Origin: Cudoniella acicularis
Lineage: Eukaryota > Ascomycota > Leotiomycetes > Helotiales > Helotiaceae
Length of the DNA: 64,000 nucleotides
Reading direction: 5' to 3'
NCBI GenBank assembly: GCA_013054445.1
Contig: JAAMPI010000017.1
Location: forward strand, 1 to 64,000
Shown in pieces: positions 47,313 to 62,300 of the stretch. The notes under the pieces were generated by a model. It had not been told where the DNA came from. It did no database searches and saw only the letters and a program-made list of their open reading frames with translations. Numbering within the stretch: the stretch's first letter is position 1; every line of letters begins with the position of its first letter. A program made the position numbers and the translations under genes.

Positions 47313-50300
47313 CTAAGCTTGTATCTGCACACTATTCCGGCTCTGTACACGCCGTCGCTTCAGTATGCTGCTACTCCTTCCCCCTTCGCGAAGCCGCAAC
47401 ATCTGCGCACAAATCGTAATCTGCTGCCTCATCGACGGCGCCGCAAGGGCATCCTCCACCGACATCTTGATTCCCTCGCGGCTATACTCATGCGCAAACT
47501 GTGCAGCGGCAATGGGGTGTCCCCAGAGGACGTAGAAAGGCGTGTCGAGGGTGAAATATGGACTGAGGACAGTGCCTTTCTGGATGTTCAGCGTCCTCTC
47601 CCAGACGCGTTGCACAATGTCTATGGCCGCGTCGTTGGCAATCATATTACCGGAGGGTTTCCTCGGAATATGTCCTACCATATGCGCCGTTGGAATTCTT
47701 GGTCCCGTAAGAGTATCTTTTGGGGTGAGGGGTAGTAGTGCTTCAGGATTCTTAGAGAAGCTCATGGTCAGGCTACAGAGACGGTCAACTAATCCCTCCA
47801 CGTATGAGGGGGGTAGGACCTTGTCTCCATAGATAATTGTGATGCACAGGTCATCTCCAATTGGATTTGACTCAATGTTGAGCCCTTTTGCATTCTCATA
47901 TGGAGTGAACTGATATGGTGTCCACTTCGTTCCCTCCTCGGTGGCCAAGGGTTTATGGGTGAATGGAAGGGATCGATAATTGACTGAAGACCCAAAAGTG
48001 GTCCAAGTTGGCCAGTCTGTGCATCGATCGATAATCTCGTGCGTACCGAGGAATTCGTATGGCATGTTTACAATTTGCTGATCGACCACGTGACGAAGAA
48101 GCTCAAGGACCGTCTTGAATTTTTCAAATCGAACCCTGAAAGGAATTTTGTTGAGGTACACCCCCGACATATTTTCGATCCCGTCAACTGGCGCGTTGCG
48201 TCCATTGACGAGATCCCCAAAGACAACGTCCGAAGTTCCGGATAATTGAGCTAAGAGAACCGCCCAGGCGCCCTTGAGCACACTGCCCAGGTCGATACCT
48301 TGAGACCGTAATGATACAGGGGAAATAAGCTTCTTGATGATTTTGAAGCCACAGTCATCTTGAAGTAGTCCAGGACGTTTCAGGAATTGTGTAATCGACG
48401 CTCCATTAAGATAATCTGTCCAGTGCTCCACAGCCGCGAGCCTGTTCTGGTCCACGTATTTAAGATACTCGGAAGGACTTGGAGGAGGCGCCAGCTGCTT
48501 GCCAGAATAAAGATCCCGTAGATCGTGAATCAAGACACCCATTGAAATGGAATCGAATTGAGCATGTGGAAGCTTCAGTATGAGGGAGTTATGATCTTGA
48601 CCGTGCTCGATCAGCATAAAGCGAAGAAGACACGCCCCAAGCTCGATAGGACTCTTCATATCCTCTAGGACAAAACTGGAGGGTTGACCTTCTGTGTGCG
48701 GCTCTCCTTGGTGGCGAGTGAACTCAAAAGTTCCAGATTTAAGAACAACCTGAAAGAGCTGCCTCTGGTTCGCCACGAATATCGTGCGTAGTATCGCATG
48801 ACGTTTGATTAACGAGCGGCAGGCGTCTTGAATTCGAGTAATATGCAACGGACCCTTGATTTCGAAGATGAGATAGTTCAAATCTCTGTGGCCCTTCGAC
48901 ATTGTCGCAGCCAATGTTTCTGCTTGAAAGCCTGTCGCTGGTAGTATTGTCTCAATCTCAGCGCCTGTGACACCTTCATTAGAGCGAACCAGATCAAGAA
49001 GTTTATGTAGTTCCCTATAGTCCATGTGAACATGCGGGAAATCGCTTAGAGTAAACTCCTTCTCCATGTTTACGAAACGGTCAGCAATCATGCCCAAAGC
49101 ATCCTTTGTTCTCGATATCCATTGAGAGATCTGGCTCTTGTTTTTCATCAGACCGTTGTAACTGAACGAGAACTTAAGGGCACCCTGGAGCACGCCTGCC
49201 CCTATGTTGAATAATCCTGTCTGCTCCAAAACGGCAGCCTGTTCGCTCAAGTTGACATTCAGCGATGTCTGACCCAGCAGCGCATCTTCACGTTCGAGTT
49301 GTTGATAACTTCCAGTATAGTTGAAAACGATCTCCGGATTGTGATGGGCGAACCTTTTCTTACCAACAGGTGTCAAGAAGCGTGAGGCCATGTATGACCA
49401 CCCATTGTTGGGCACCCTAAAGCGTGTATCCTTCACTTGGCGAACAACTTCAACAATATTGTCCCAATCAGCGACATCAATACTCAGTGGGAAGAACGTT
49501 GTGAACCATCCCACCGTCCTAGACAAGTCGATGGCTGTATCCCAAGGCTCTCTTCCATGGCCTTCATTAAATATTACGGGCACTTGACGGGAGAACGTCT
49601 GAGCAAAGGCATAGGTCACCGCCGACAAAAGTAAGTCCAAAGGTTCGGTATTTAGAGCCTCATTTGCAGAGCCAAAGATAGATGAAGTCTGATCCCGAGT
49701 GAGGATAAAGCTCTGTTCAACGGCGTCTTTGACTAGATTTAGTGATTTGGCCATTCCCCAATAGCTATAGTCAGCCGCCGGGACTTTGAACGGTAGGGCT
49801 TGCTCAGGTCGTATGCGATCATTGGCGTATTGAGACTGAAGATTGACCCAAGTTTGGAACGGCAGTGATTTCGGTGCGGAGAGTCTTCCTGATGACAACA
49901 CTTCCTCAAGATCTTGTAAGATGATTCTCCAGGAAACCAGATCGACCACAAGATGATGCGCAGTTAGGAATAGGAGCTGCTGATTTCCAGTAACTATGTC
50001 GTTGCTCGAGTCAAGGTTGAAAAGATTGGCGCCAAAAAGAGGGCCGGACTCAATATTGAGGCTGGCTTGTGAATATAAGATTACGGACTCGATGTAATCA
50101 AGACTTGATATGCCGTCATCTACTTGGAAGAAGTAAGACTCTGAAATATCTTTCGTGGCGAGTTGAGTCCACTTATGCAAGGCATCACTAGATCGCGCAA
50201 ATCGCGCGCGAAGCATGGAATGATGATCGACTACAGCCTCAAGTGCTGTACGCAGTTGCTCTGGTGAGATCGCCCGCTTCGGTTGGAGCAAGAAACTTTG

Positions 50301-53300
50301 GTTGAAGTAATGCCCCGGCTTGGCAAGACGTCCGATGTAGAGCTGTTGGATAGGAGAGAGCTCGAAGGGGGTGTCGGTCTCTTCATGTATAGTTTCAACG
50401 TTCGACATAGGCCCCTCCGTCGTCATCGCGAGCGAGCCAAGCTTTGAAATAGTCTTTTGGCGTAAGACATCCTGAACGGTAATGTTGATATTTTCCATGC
50501 GACATCTGGTTTGAATCTGAATTGCAGTGATGGAATCGCCTCCAAGTTTGAGGAATGGTTTGTCGACCGTAACCTGATGCTTAGGCAGATTGAGTACATC
50601 TGCCCAAATAGCTTGGAGGCGCCTTTCCATAGGGGACATGACCACACTAATATCCGTCTGTTCGTCGAATAGCTCGTTGATTTGATTGAGGGATGTTTGA
50701 GAGATCTCAGTCATCCATCTCATCACGCTGACCCTGTCCAACTTTCTCGTTACAGTCATTGGTATGTTGTATACTGGACACCATACATTCGGCACCATGT
50801 AGGTAGGGAGCTTTTCAGACAAATAATCTCGAATCTGGGAAACCTTGGCCAGCTCATCCTTGTGTGTATCAGATATGATGTGAAGCGATGAGTCCGTAGG
50901 TGGATCTTCAGTTGCTAGTTTCGCCAATGTGAACACCACTACAAGTTTGCCTCCGCAGGGGCCAGCTTTAGGCGCTACCACGACTGCATACTCGATTAAA
51001 TCATTGTTGCGAAGGTTGTGCTCAACTTCTCCAAGGTCCATGCGCTGACCACGCACTTTAATCTGATTGTCTCTTCGGCCCATGAAAACCAACGTTCCGT
51101 CCGGTTCATACTTCCCCAAGTCTCCAGTCCGATAAAACCGTCTTCGTTGCTTGCTTTCATTATGTAATGACCACTCAGGATCATATATGAAGGATTCCGC
51201 GGTCTTTGCGTTGTTATTTAGGTAGCCCCGGGCAAGCATTGGCCCTTCGATAAGAATCTCACCGACAGCCCCAATTGGCAATAGCTTATTAACATCAGCA
51301 CTGTCTGTAATCCAGATAGCACTTCCAATTGGGGTTCCGATATTGTTGAGGTTTGAAGATCCGGGGACGACTACTTTAGAAGCGCAGCAGATTGTCGTTT
51401 CGGAAGGCCCAAATCCATTTAACAACACCAAGCTTGGGCTCCATTTATCAATATTGTCTTGTCCAATTGGCTCGCCTCCAAGAACGAGGGTTCTTAGATT
51501 TGGTATATCCCGGGGGTTGATGAGACGTGCAAATGTGGGTGTAAGGAAAGCCCAATTGACATTCATCGAATTGACATAGTTGACGAAATTAGTCAGCTTA
51601 TCCTCGTCAGATGGAACACAAACGCAGCCTCCTAAGCATAAGGTTGTGAGGATCTCCAAAGCGCTACAATCGAAAACGTGAGATGCAAATTGCAGAACCC
51701 GAGGTGCGCGGCGGAGATCTACCCCTCCCTCATGGTACTCCATTGAAGAGCCAAAGTTTCGGTGCTCCCATACAACACCTTTGGGCTTCCCCGTGCTGCC
51801 AGAAGTGAAGATGATATAAACAGCACTAGTAGCTGAGATGCTGTCGCAGATACCATTGCTAAGGACACCTTCGGTAATAATTGGAAGACTGTGGATAATT
51901 GATGGACTAACAACGACAAGTTGATTCGTAAGTCCTAGACATTTCTCCGATTGTTGCTGGGATGTGAGGAGGATTGTGGCACCGGTATCCTCAATCATGC
52001 CTTTCTTTCGGTCGAATGGGTGATCGGGCTCTAGCGGGACACAGACACCTCCTGCTTTGATAATCGCTAGGACTGAGACAATTGTCCACATGGATTTCTC
52101 GAAGCAGAAAGGAACAGATTGCTCAGGCTTGACACCGATATTACAAAGGTGTAGAGCTAATCGAGTCGAGAGTATATCTAGCTCACTATAGGTTAATTCT
52201 CCATCCCACGCAAGGACTGCTTGGGATTTTGGATGAGCTTGAACTTCCTTCTGGAATTTTTGATGGATAAGATCATCCACAGCCTCTGGAATAATGCTGT
52301 TCCATTTCGAGATTTGTTGTTGATTATGATTGCCGAGTCTTTCGGTGTCAATAACACGTTGACTCACTGATTCCAGAATCGACCCAAGAATCACCTGGAA
52401 AGTATCTTCAATGTTTCTTGCATGAGCGTCAGAAATAAAATGCGTCGCATAGGTCATGGTAGCGTCAAACGTGTCGTCTGAGTAGGTGGCGTTAAGTACT
52501 AGTTCGAACTGTTCAAAATTAGGCCCTGAATTCCAATTGACCTTGCGGACAAGGCAATGAAAAGAAAGCAAAGCAAAAAGGAATTACAACTTACGTCACT
52601 TGGGTCGTATCCTGCAACTTGTTCAAAAGAGATACTAGAACCCTGGGCCAGCTCCATAGATGAGCCCTTTTGGATAGACACCCCAGTATTGAAGAGCCTT
52701 TCACTGCCAAAGCCTACCGCATGCTGGATCTCGGCAAGAGAAGATACCTGATGAGGTAAACTATTGATATAGTCGTCTTGGATCTTCTTAAGTACGTCAA
52801 GAATGGACCCTGGCGCGTTCAGGTCGACACGGCAAATAAGCACATTAATCATTGGTCCAAGGCAATCAGCAACTCCCGGTATAAGAAGGTCTCGTCCAGA
52901 AGCTAGATAACCAAAGCAGACAGACTCCTCCCCAGTATATGACTGCAGTACAAGGGCCCAGACAGCTTGCATGACGTTGGAAACTGTGACATCGTTTTTC
53001 ATACAGAAGGATTGCAAAAGACCATAATTGGGAACGGAAACATCGATTGAGTGAAACTCGCGTGGCACATTATCGTCGGTGTGAATACCTGGCAAATGAC
53101 ATGACTTGATTTCCTTTAGATATGACTTCCAGTAATCCAACGCTTCTCCAGCAGGTCTGCTTTCGATATACGCGATGTAGTTAGAATAAAGTGGCCCGGG
53201 TGCCTCAACAAGTTGGCCATTATATGCGAGAGCGATTTCTTTGCAAATGAGTCGAGTTGTTACCGCATCAGTGAGGGCATGACTAATCTCTAGTCTGCAG

Positions 53301-56300
53301 TATAGGGAGGCTTTGTCTTGAGACTTGTAAATGCCAAGTCGATGTCCGGGCCGCAATTCGGCGTAATCGATTGAGGGGTATTCCTTCAGTTTCTGTAGTC
53401 CGTCCTCGTTATCGTCGGACTCGATGTAGAATACTCTTGGCTTAGAAGTTTTGAGCACTAGTTGTTGGAACGTGCGATTGTTGTCCAAGATACTAGGAAC
53501 GAACACAGTCCTTAAAACTGCATGACGCCTCACCACCTTTTCCCATGCACGCTCCAAGCGACCCTCATCAACAGATTCGCCCGCGCTCAATGACGAAATC
53601 TTGAAAATATTTTCGACCTTATAAAGCCCTGGCTCTTTGGACTGTGCAATAAGGATGCCTTCTTGTATTGGAGCACATGGATAAAAGTCTTCAATCTCGT
53701 TTTGATCCTGAACTCCGACTTTTGGCAGAACATCCTTGACCAGCGTATTAAGATGAGAATAGTTAAGTGGTAGGAGAGGGAAGTGGCTCAGTGTAAGCTC
53801 CGCTCTCAGTTTCGGGAGGTGGAGACTAATTTTTTCGATTGCACTTTGAGATCGTGATATAAATGTAGAAATTCGCTCTTGATGCTTTAGATGGCGATTG
53901 TATATGAAAGAGAACTGCAATGAACCGTCATTCATGCCAACGCTGATATTGAACAGTCCGGCCTGGTTGAGGTTCGGTGACTGCTCATGCAAATTGACAC
54001 TTAGTTTCGACGGGCTCAACAAAGCTCCCGCTCGTTCGAGTTGTTGGTAATGACCTGAGTAATTGAAGATTATCTCCATAGGGTCATGATGGGCAAATGT
54101 GTGACGCCCTTCCGCAGTTAGGAACCGTGACGTAAAATAAGACCAGCCGTTCTGTAAAATTCGACGACGAGTATCCTTGACTTGTCGGATTACCTGCACA
54201 AGGTCGCTTGTAGCATCGATTGCAATAGGTGCTAATGTGGTAAACCAACCGACAGTACGAGAAAGGTCGATAGAAGAGTCCCAGAGCTCTCTGCCATGGC
54301 TCTCGTTGTATATAGCAGGGATTTTACGGTCATCAAACGTTTGCGCAAATGCATGGAAAATTGCCGAGAGGAATAGATCCAACGGTGCGGTACTTAGAGG
54401 CTCATTTGCAGAGCCAAGTAGGGAGACTGAAGATTCCTTGCTGATGTTAAAGCTCACCTCAATGAGATCCCGTACTAAGTTAGCTCGATCTGCCATACCC
54501 CAGTAATCCGGTTGTGCTGTAGGGACATCAAAGGGAAGAGCTATTGATGGCTTGATCTGTGTTGCGTAGTCTCGCTGAAGCTTGATCCAGCTCTGGAAGG
54601 GCGTGGGCTTGGGTGCGGAGAGTGAGCCGGCGTCAAAGAACTCTTCCAGGTCTTGCAGGATGATACGCCACGAGACCAGATCGATGACCAGATGATGCGC
54701 CGTAATGAAGAGGAGTTGCGAGTCTTTAACATTGATAAGATCGGCTCCGAAGATCGGCCCACGTTGAATGTTAAGGCTTGCCTGTGATTGTGCAATAACA
54801 CTTTCGATTTGGCTTGTAGACGACAAATTGTGGACGCCAAACCGGAAAGACGACTTGGTATCCGACTTGACAGTTTGCGACCACTTTCCGGCATCAGATC
54901 TCTCGAATTGTGCCCTCAACATCGAATGATGGCCCACAACAACCTCAAGTGCTAAGTGCATTTTTTCGCTTGTGACATGCCGGTTGACCTGGAGCAAAAA
55001 GCTCTGATTGAAGTATTCCGGGATGGAATCTGAACCTCCGGTTCCAGATTTGTCCAACTGCTCCATGTGCATTTGTTGAATGGGCGATAACTCAAACGGT
55101 ACATCTAGCTCTTCATCCGCGATTACGGCTTCGGAATTCAGGGGCTTAGCATGTAGTGCGAGTTCCGAAAGAGTCTTGTAGCGCAGGATGTCTGGTACAG
55201 TAACTTCAATATTTTTTGTTCGGGAGCGCGAAGCAACCTGAATTGCAGTAATGGAATCTCCACCAAGTTTCATGAAAGCGCTGTTGCTGCCAATCTGCAC
55301 TAGTGGAATGTTCAGGACATGGCTCCAGACGTCCTGAATGATCCTTTCTGTGGGTGTTGTGGGCGCAATTAGAGTCTTTTCGATAAATAGCCGATTAATA
55401 GTATCCAAAGTCTCCTGGTTTATGTTGTTGACCCATTGCTTAACTGTAACTCTATCTAATTTTCCAGTTGTGGTTTGAGGAAGATCCTCAACAGGTAGCC
55501 AAACGGAAGGAATCATGGAAACTGGAAGTTTCTCTGCTAGCTCCTCTTGTATTTTCAGAAGAGCTGCAGGGAGAACTTCATCTGACAGAATTTGGAGCGG
55601 AGTTGGTTTTCCTGTTATTGTCCTTCCTGAGAGCGTCAAGGTTGCAACGAGCTGTCCTCGGCAAGGTCCAGATGCAGGAACGATAGTAGTAGCGTGCTGA
55701 ACGAGAGAGTTCTGCATCAAGGTATGCTCAACTTCACCCAACTCCACGCGTTGGCCTCTAATCTTGACTTGGTTGTCCCTGCGACCGATAAAGCTAATTG
55801 TTCCATCAATGTGGTATCTACCCAAATCACCAGTTCGATAAAATCTTCTCGGCTGGTCCTGATGACACCCGGTAGGTCTAGTACGTTGAGACCATTTAGG
55901 ATTCGATATAAATGATTCGGCGGTTTTCTCAGCGTTGTGTAAGTATCCAAGAGCCAGAGTTGGTCCTTCAACCAAAATCTCACCAACAGCACCAATAGGG
56001 ACTAGCTTGTTGGTGTCATTGACATCGACAATCCAAACCAAACCACCGGTGGATCGTCCAATTGTTGCTGGGCTTTGAGAGGGGTTTGTAAATTCGTGCG
56101 TTGTAGCCAGAATACAGCATTCTGACGGGCCGTAAGCGTTAATAAGTTGCACCTTTTCACTCCAGTTGCGAATGTTGTCCTGTCCGATAGATTCACCACC
56201 GAGTGCCAAAGTCTTGAGGCCAGGAACATCTTCTGGACGTATAAGTCTGGCAAAGGTTGGAGTCAAAAATACCCAATCCACCTGCATTGCATTAATGTAC

Positions 56301-59300
56301 TGCACAAAGTTTGTCGTCTTGTCACTATCGGACGGAATACAGAGACACCCGCCATAAGTCAAGGTATTAATGACTTCACCCACACTAGCATCGAAGACGT
56401 TTGACGCAAACTGGAGGACTCGAGGTCGACGATTAAAGTGTAGAGCGCTTCCATGCTTTGCAATACTAGAACTTAAAGTTCGGTGCTCCCAGACCACAGC
56501 CTTTGGTTTACCTGTACTTCCCGATGTGAAGATCACGTAAACCGGGTGCCGCGGACACAGCTCTGGACAGACTACACTAGGTGCATCGGGAAGTCTGCTC
56601 AATAACACATCGTCAACCACAACGATTTGCTCCACGATGCCTGAGCAGTGATCTGCTTGCATGGCTGAGCTAAGAAGAATCTTACTATTGACATCTTGGA
56701 CCATGTCCTGCTTTCGAGTGATTGGGTGATCCGGTTCGAGAGGCACGCAAATACCTCCCGCTTTCATGATAGCCAAAATGACCACAATACACCACTTTGA
56801 CTTCTCAAAGCAAAATGGAACAGAAACCTCTGGCTTTACACCAATCGTCCGGAGGTAATATCCTAATCGGCTAGATAAGGTATCAAGCTCCTTGTATGTG
56901 AGATCTCCGTCCCATGCGCAAATCGCTAGTGCATCTGGGCGAGTGAGTGCCTGTTGATGAATCTCCTCGTGAACAAGCTTCTCGACAAATTCGGGGATTT
57001 TCGGGTTCCATGTCAAGATTTCCCTTTCGTCTTGCACGCTAATGGTTAATACATCATCGACAGTGTTTCCGGATGACTCTTTGGATAGTACGTGTATCAT
57101 ATGTGCAAATTGTTGAATTATGCGCTTCATTTGCATGGAAGGAATGACCTCGCTGTCGAATAGGGTGTTTAATTTCAGCCCAGTTGAAGTTAATATGCAT
57201 TCGAAGGTAAGGGCGTAGGTAAGAACTTCATCTGAATCATCGTTGACCTGATCAATACCAAGAGATTGAAGACTGGTTTGTGTTTTACCAGGGGATTGTA
57301 TAACAAGCTGGGTCTGGAAGCCACATGCTGCTTCAGTTGCTGCATTCAGTCGTCGAATATTCTGCAATCCGGTTTGCTCAAATGGCATCATTTCAATTGT
57401 TTGATTTTGAATTTTCCGGAGGAAATTTTCCAGGGAAAGGTCGTGGTCAATCCTAACTTGAACGGGAACCGTTGCGATGGTTGGCCCCATCATTCCAGCA
57501 ACACCAGGTATGGAGGCATTGCGCCCAGAAAGAAGCAAGCCGAAGGTGGTATCTATGTCGCCGACGTACTGTGAAGTCACCAAAGCCCATGCAGCTTCAA
57601 GGATCGTGGGAGTGGTGATCTCAGACCCAGGCTTTCTTGAGAACTGTACATCCTGGACAAGAAGCGTGTCTGCCTTTGGCTGGTACTTCGGGTAGGGGAT
57701 TGATGGGAAAATTGTCGTATTTGCGTTAGATAGCTCGGAGATCCAAAATGATTCTGCAGCTTTCTGATCGAGTTCTTGTATGTGCTTGATGAAGTACCTG
57801 TACGGTGTATGAACTTCGAGGCTTTGCTGCTGGTAGGCTGCCACGGCGTCCTCTAGTAACCCATTCAGCGACCAACCATCATAGATAGCGTGGTGGGCCG
57901 TCATGATGAAGTGACCTTCAATCACCGCAAACCGACTCAACGGTAGTCCGTGAAGCATTTTAGTTTCCTTGTCTTTCTTGAGATAAGCATCAAGTTGGTT
58001 ATCCGTGCTCCATGATATCTCGTCGGAAACTATAACTTGAACAGTTCCCAATGACTCCGTACTGATGACTCTGGTGCGAAGAATCGCATTCGTTTGGTAT
58101 ACGAGCTGCCAAGCCTGTCGGAATACTGCCAAATCCAATTCAGGGGGCAATTTGTAGACATTTTGCGCAATGTACGTGCCAGGCTGCACGATTGAAAGAG
58201 CCATGAGGCCCTCTTGGAGAGGCGCGCAAGGGTAAATGTCCTCGATCAGCTCTGCGCTGACATTGCATTTGCTAGCCGCCTCTGCTCGAATACTCTCCAC
58301 CACAGCGGCTTCACCTAGCAAAGAGAACGGCGCGATCTCAGAAACGACTTCTGACTCTCCACCAGTTGCCACGAGTGCCATATCCTTAAGTTTAGGATGC
58401 CGGAATACGGACACCGTAGACAAGATAATACCGTGAGACCGTGCTTCTGCTACTAGTCGCATAATCGACAGCGAGTCACCTCCAAGCCTAAGGAACGAAC
58501 TATTCGTCCCAATCTGATCGAGAGGAACTCCAAGGATTTTGCTCCATGCGTCACGTAGTTGTTTCTCAACAGTCGTCGTTGGCATCTCCAACTGACCTTC
58601 TACCGTCAACGCCGATATCTTGTCTAGGGTTTCCTGATCTATATCTGTAATGAATTGCTTCACCCGCCCCCTATCAAGCTTGCTGGAGGCAGAGGATGGG
58701 ATGTCGTTAACGATGGCCCAAAAATGGGGTACCATCCAAGCTGCAAGTCCGGCACCGACTCGATCCATCAAGGCAGATAGCTTAGACTGAACCTCGGTTT
58801 TTCGGGCTGCTGAAATGATCTGAAGAGATTCGCCTCCATGGTCTTCGGTAATACCATGGAGCACAATGACGGCCACAAGGTGTCCATTGTACAGCCCCGA
58901 CCTAGGTAGAACCACAGAAACATGTTTCACCTCAGGGGATTCACTTATAGCGTATTCTACTTCTCCCAGTTCAAGACGCTGGCCATGAACTTTGACCTGG
59001 GAGTCTTTCCTGCCAACATAAAGCAACGAGCCGTCAGTATTCGCACGAACGAGATCTCCTGTTCCATAAAACCGCCTTCCGGCACCGCCGCCGTATTTTC
59101 GAAGGAATATCGGGTCTTCGATAAACGCTGCTTCTGTCTTTGCTGGATCGTTGATATAACCGCGTGCTAATATTGGGCCTTCGATAAACATTTCCCCAAC
59201 ACAGCCGACAGGAACCAGGCGAGTATTCGTTAGGTGATCCACCAGCCAGATGTTGACATCCACTCCTGGTCCGATATTCGATGGCTGGGTAGTGTCTGGC

Positions 59301-62300
59301 AATACGTGACGGTAAGATACCCAGTTAGACGTCTCCGATGGGCCAAAAACATTGATTAAATAAAGGCTACCGCCCCATGTCTTCGCATTCTCTTGTGTCA
59401 GAGGCTCTCCGCCGAGGGCCACTTTTTTCAGCGATGGGACATCCTCTGGCTGGAATAGCTTTGCAACTGTCGGCGTGATATAGGTACTATTTGCGTTCGC
59501 TGCACGGATCGCTCCCGCGAGGTCGCCCATTCTCTGCTTCTCTGAGGGGACACAGCAGCACCCGCCATACATAAGAGGTGTAAAGATATCGCTAATATGC
59601 ACATCGAACGCAAATGCGGAGAATTGCAGGCAGCGAGAGCCGGGGCCCACATCGAAGACAGCTTGATGGCCTCTGGAACTTGTGCATACCGTTTTGTGTT
59701 CTAGCATAATGCCTTTAGGGTTGCCTGTTGAACCAGAAGTGAACACAACAAATCCCATGTTGTTGGGCTCGACCGTAGTACAAGCAAACTCGCTTTGAGA
59801 TGGAAGCGAGCGGATGAACGCTTCATCTACGACGACTGTATGGATACCAGTGTCTTGAAATGTGTCTTTGTAATCAGGTGCTGCAAGCAGTAGCTTTGCA
59901 TTGACCTGCTTGTACATCCCCTTTAGACGATTTGTAGGATGAGACATATCCATGGTCAAACAAGTTCCGCCAGCTTTAAGTACTCCAAGCTGTGACACGA
60001 TAACCCATCTTGACTTCTCGAAAGCGAGTGGCACTACAATTTCTAGCGCTACACCAAGTTTGGAAAGATAATGGGAAAAGCGAGTTGACATGTCATCGAG
60101 CTCGGCGTAGGAGAGTTCTCCATCCCATGAGCTCACTGCGGGAAGATCTGGGTGAAGCAGGGCTTGCTCGTGGACTGCGTCGTGGACACACTTCTCAAGT
60201 GGACCAGGCAGGCCTTCATTCCAAGCCAACAGCTGTTTGACGTTTTGGATGCCAAGTCTGTCCACATCAGCAACTTTTTGATCCGGCGATTCCAGGACCG
60301 AGGTCAAGATTCTTCCAAAAGTGTCCGCAATTTTAGACGCGTGCTTATCAGATATGGAAACGGTATTGTATGTAATCGCGGCCCTGAATTCGCCACTCGA
60401 GTATGCCACATTTAGCACAAGGTCAAACTATACAGCTCGTTAGCCGCTAATTAGGTACCAAAGACTTGAGCTACTCACGTCAGTAGGATCATGAAGATCA
60501 ATTTCCTCGATTGCGATGCTACTATTAGCAGCTAAGTCGTTCGACCACTTCTTGTCAAGGGAAATGGCTGTGTTGAATAGCTTATCTCCAGCCAGATCTA
60601 GAGCATGGTAAACTTCGGCGAGAGAGCAGACTTGATATGGGGAAGCACTGATGTAATCTGATTGGGCTTTCTCGAAGACATTCATTAGCAGCTCTGAATC
60701 GGGAAGACTCAACCGCGAAATGACCATATTGATAAGCGGCCCCACTATATCTTGCACGTCTCGTAGAGGTAGATCACGGCCTGATGCTAGGTATCCAAAG
60801 CAAACGTCACTCTCGCCCGTGTACGTTTGCAGAAGCAGTCCCCAAACAGTCATGATAACATTAGCATGTGTAAGTCCCTGGGCTTTGCAAAACGAGTCCA
60901 GAAGGCCCTCCTTGTGAAACGGGATAATGAGAGTATTAATCTCGCCTGGGGACTGAATATCGCCATCATTCAAAATCGGAAAGCGGCAAGGTTTTATGCT
61001 CGCCAGATAATTCTTCCAATAATCTAGGGCCAAGCCAGCAGGCTGACACTGAATATAGTTGATATATTCCGAGTATGAGGGGCCTGGGATATTTGGCAGC
61101 AAGCCATCATATGCAAGTCCGATTTCCTTGCAAATGTTCTGAGTTGACATAGCATCATTGAGTGAGTGGTTGACTTCGAGCCTGAAGTACACATCTCCAT
61201 TTTCGAGCTGACAAATTCCGAATCGGTGTCCAGGCTCAGGGTCGCTATAGTTTATTGGCATATAGTTCTTTAATGTTTGAAGTGCACTTGCGTGGTCCTT
61301 AGCCTGAACATGGAATACCCTTGGTTCATGAGTCTCAAGCACGACTTGCTGAAAGCCGGTATTCTCCGAAAGGCTCTCAACGCACATGGTTCTCAGGATA
61401 GCATGACGCGCCACGACCTGTTTCCAGGCACGTTCTAGTCGGGTCGTATCTATCGTGCCCGATCCCCTCGACGAGACTTTGAACGTCTCTTCGACCTTGT
61501 AAAACTCGGCCCGCTTGTTCTGAGCGACTAAAATACCCTCCTGCATCGGGGAACAGGGATATATATCTTCTATCTGGCCTGGGTTGTCGACTTTAAGTTG
61601 GGGCAGGGTCTGTTTCATAAGGGTATCAAGACCTGAATAGCCAAGAGAAAGCAGTGGGAAATCACTGAGTGTGAATTCTGGCTGCATTTCTGAGAGACTG
61701 CGAGCAAGTTTTTCAACACTCTTACCACATTCATTTACCCAGTTGGAGATTTTGTCCTGGTGGCGCATGAATTGGTTGTACGCAAACGTGAATTGTAATT
61801 CACCTTGCTCTACGCCAACTTCAATTTCAAACAATGCCGATTGAAGCATTGACGCAGAAGAGTTGCCTAGGTTGAATGTCTTCGCGGATATTTGATTGAA
61901 AAGGCTATCCTCTCGTTCAAACTGCTGGTAGAGATCGAAGTAGTTGAACAAAATCTCCATTTGATCGTGGTGGCCAAAGGCCTCAGCGCCATCATAAGTT
62001 AGATGGCGAGATGTAAAGTATTCGAATCCGTTTTTGGGGATTCCGTGGCGAGCATCCTTTGTTTCCTTGACGACTTGGATGATACTGCTAGGATCTGCAC
62101 CTGGAATGGAGATAGGACACATAATCGTAAACCAGCCGACTGTTCTAGAGATATCAAGTGAAGTGTCCCACGGTTCACGTCCGTGACCCTCGTTGAAAAC
62201 CGTTGGAAGACTCCGATCAGTAAAAGTTTGGCCAAAGGAATGTATTACAGCCGATAATAGTAAGTCGGCTACGTCGGTCTTCAAAGGTTCATTGCATGCA

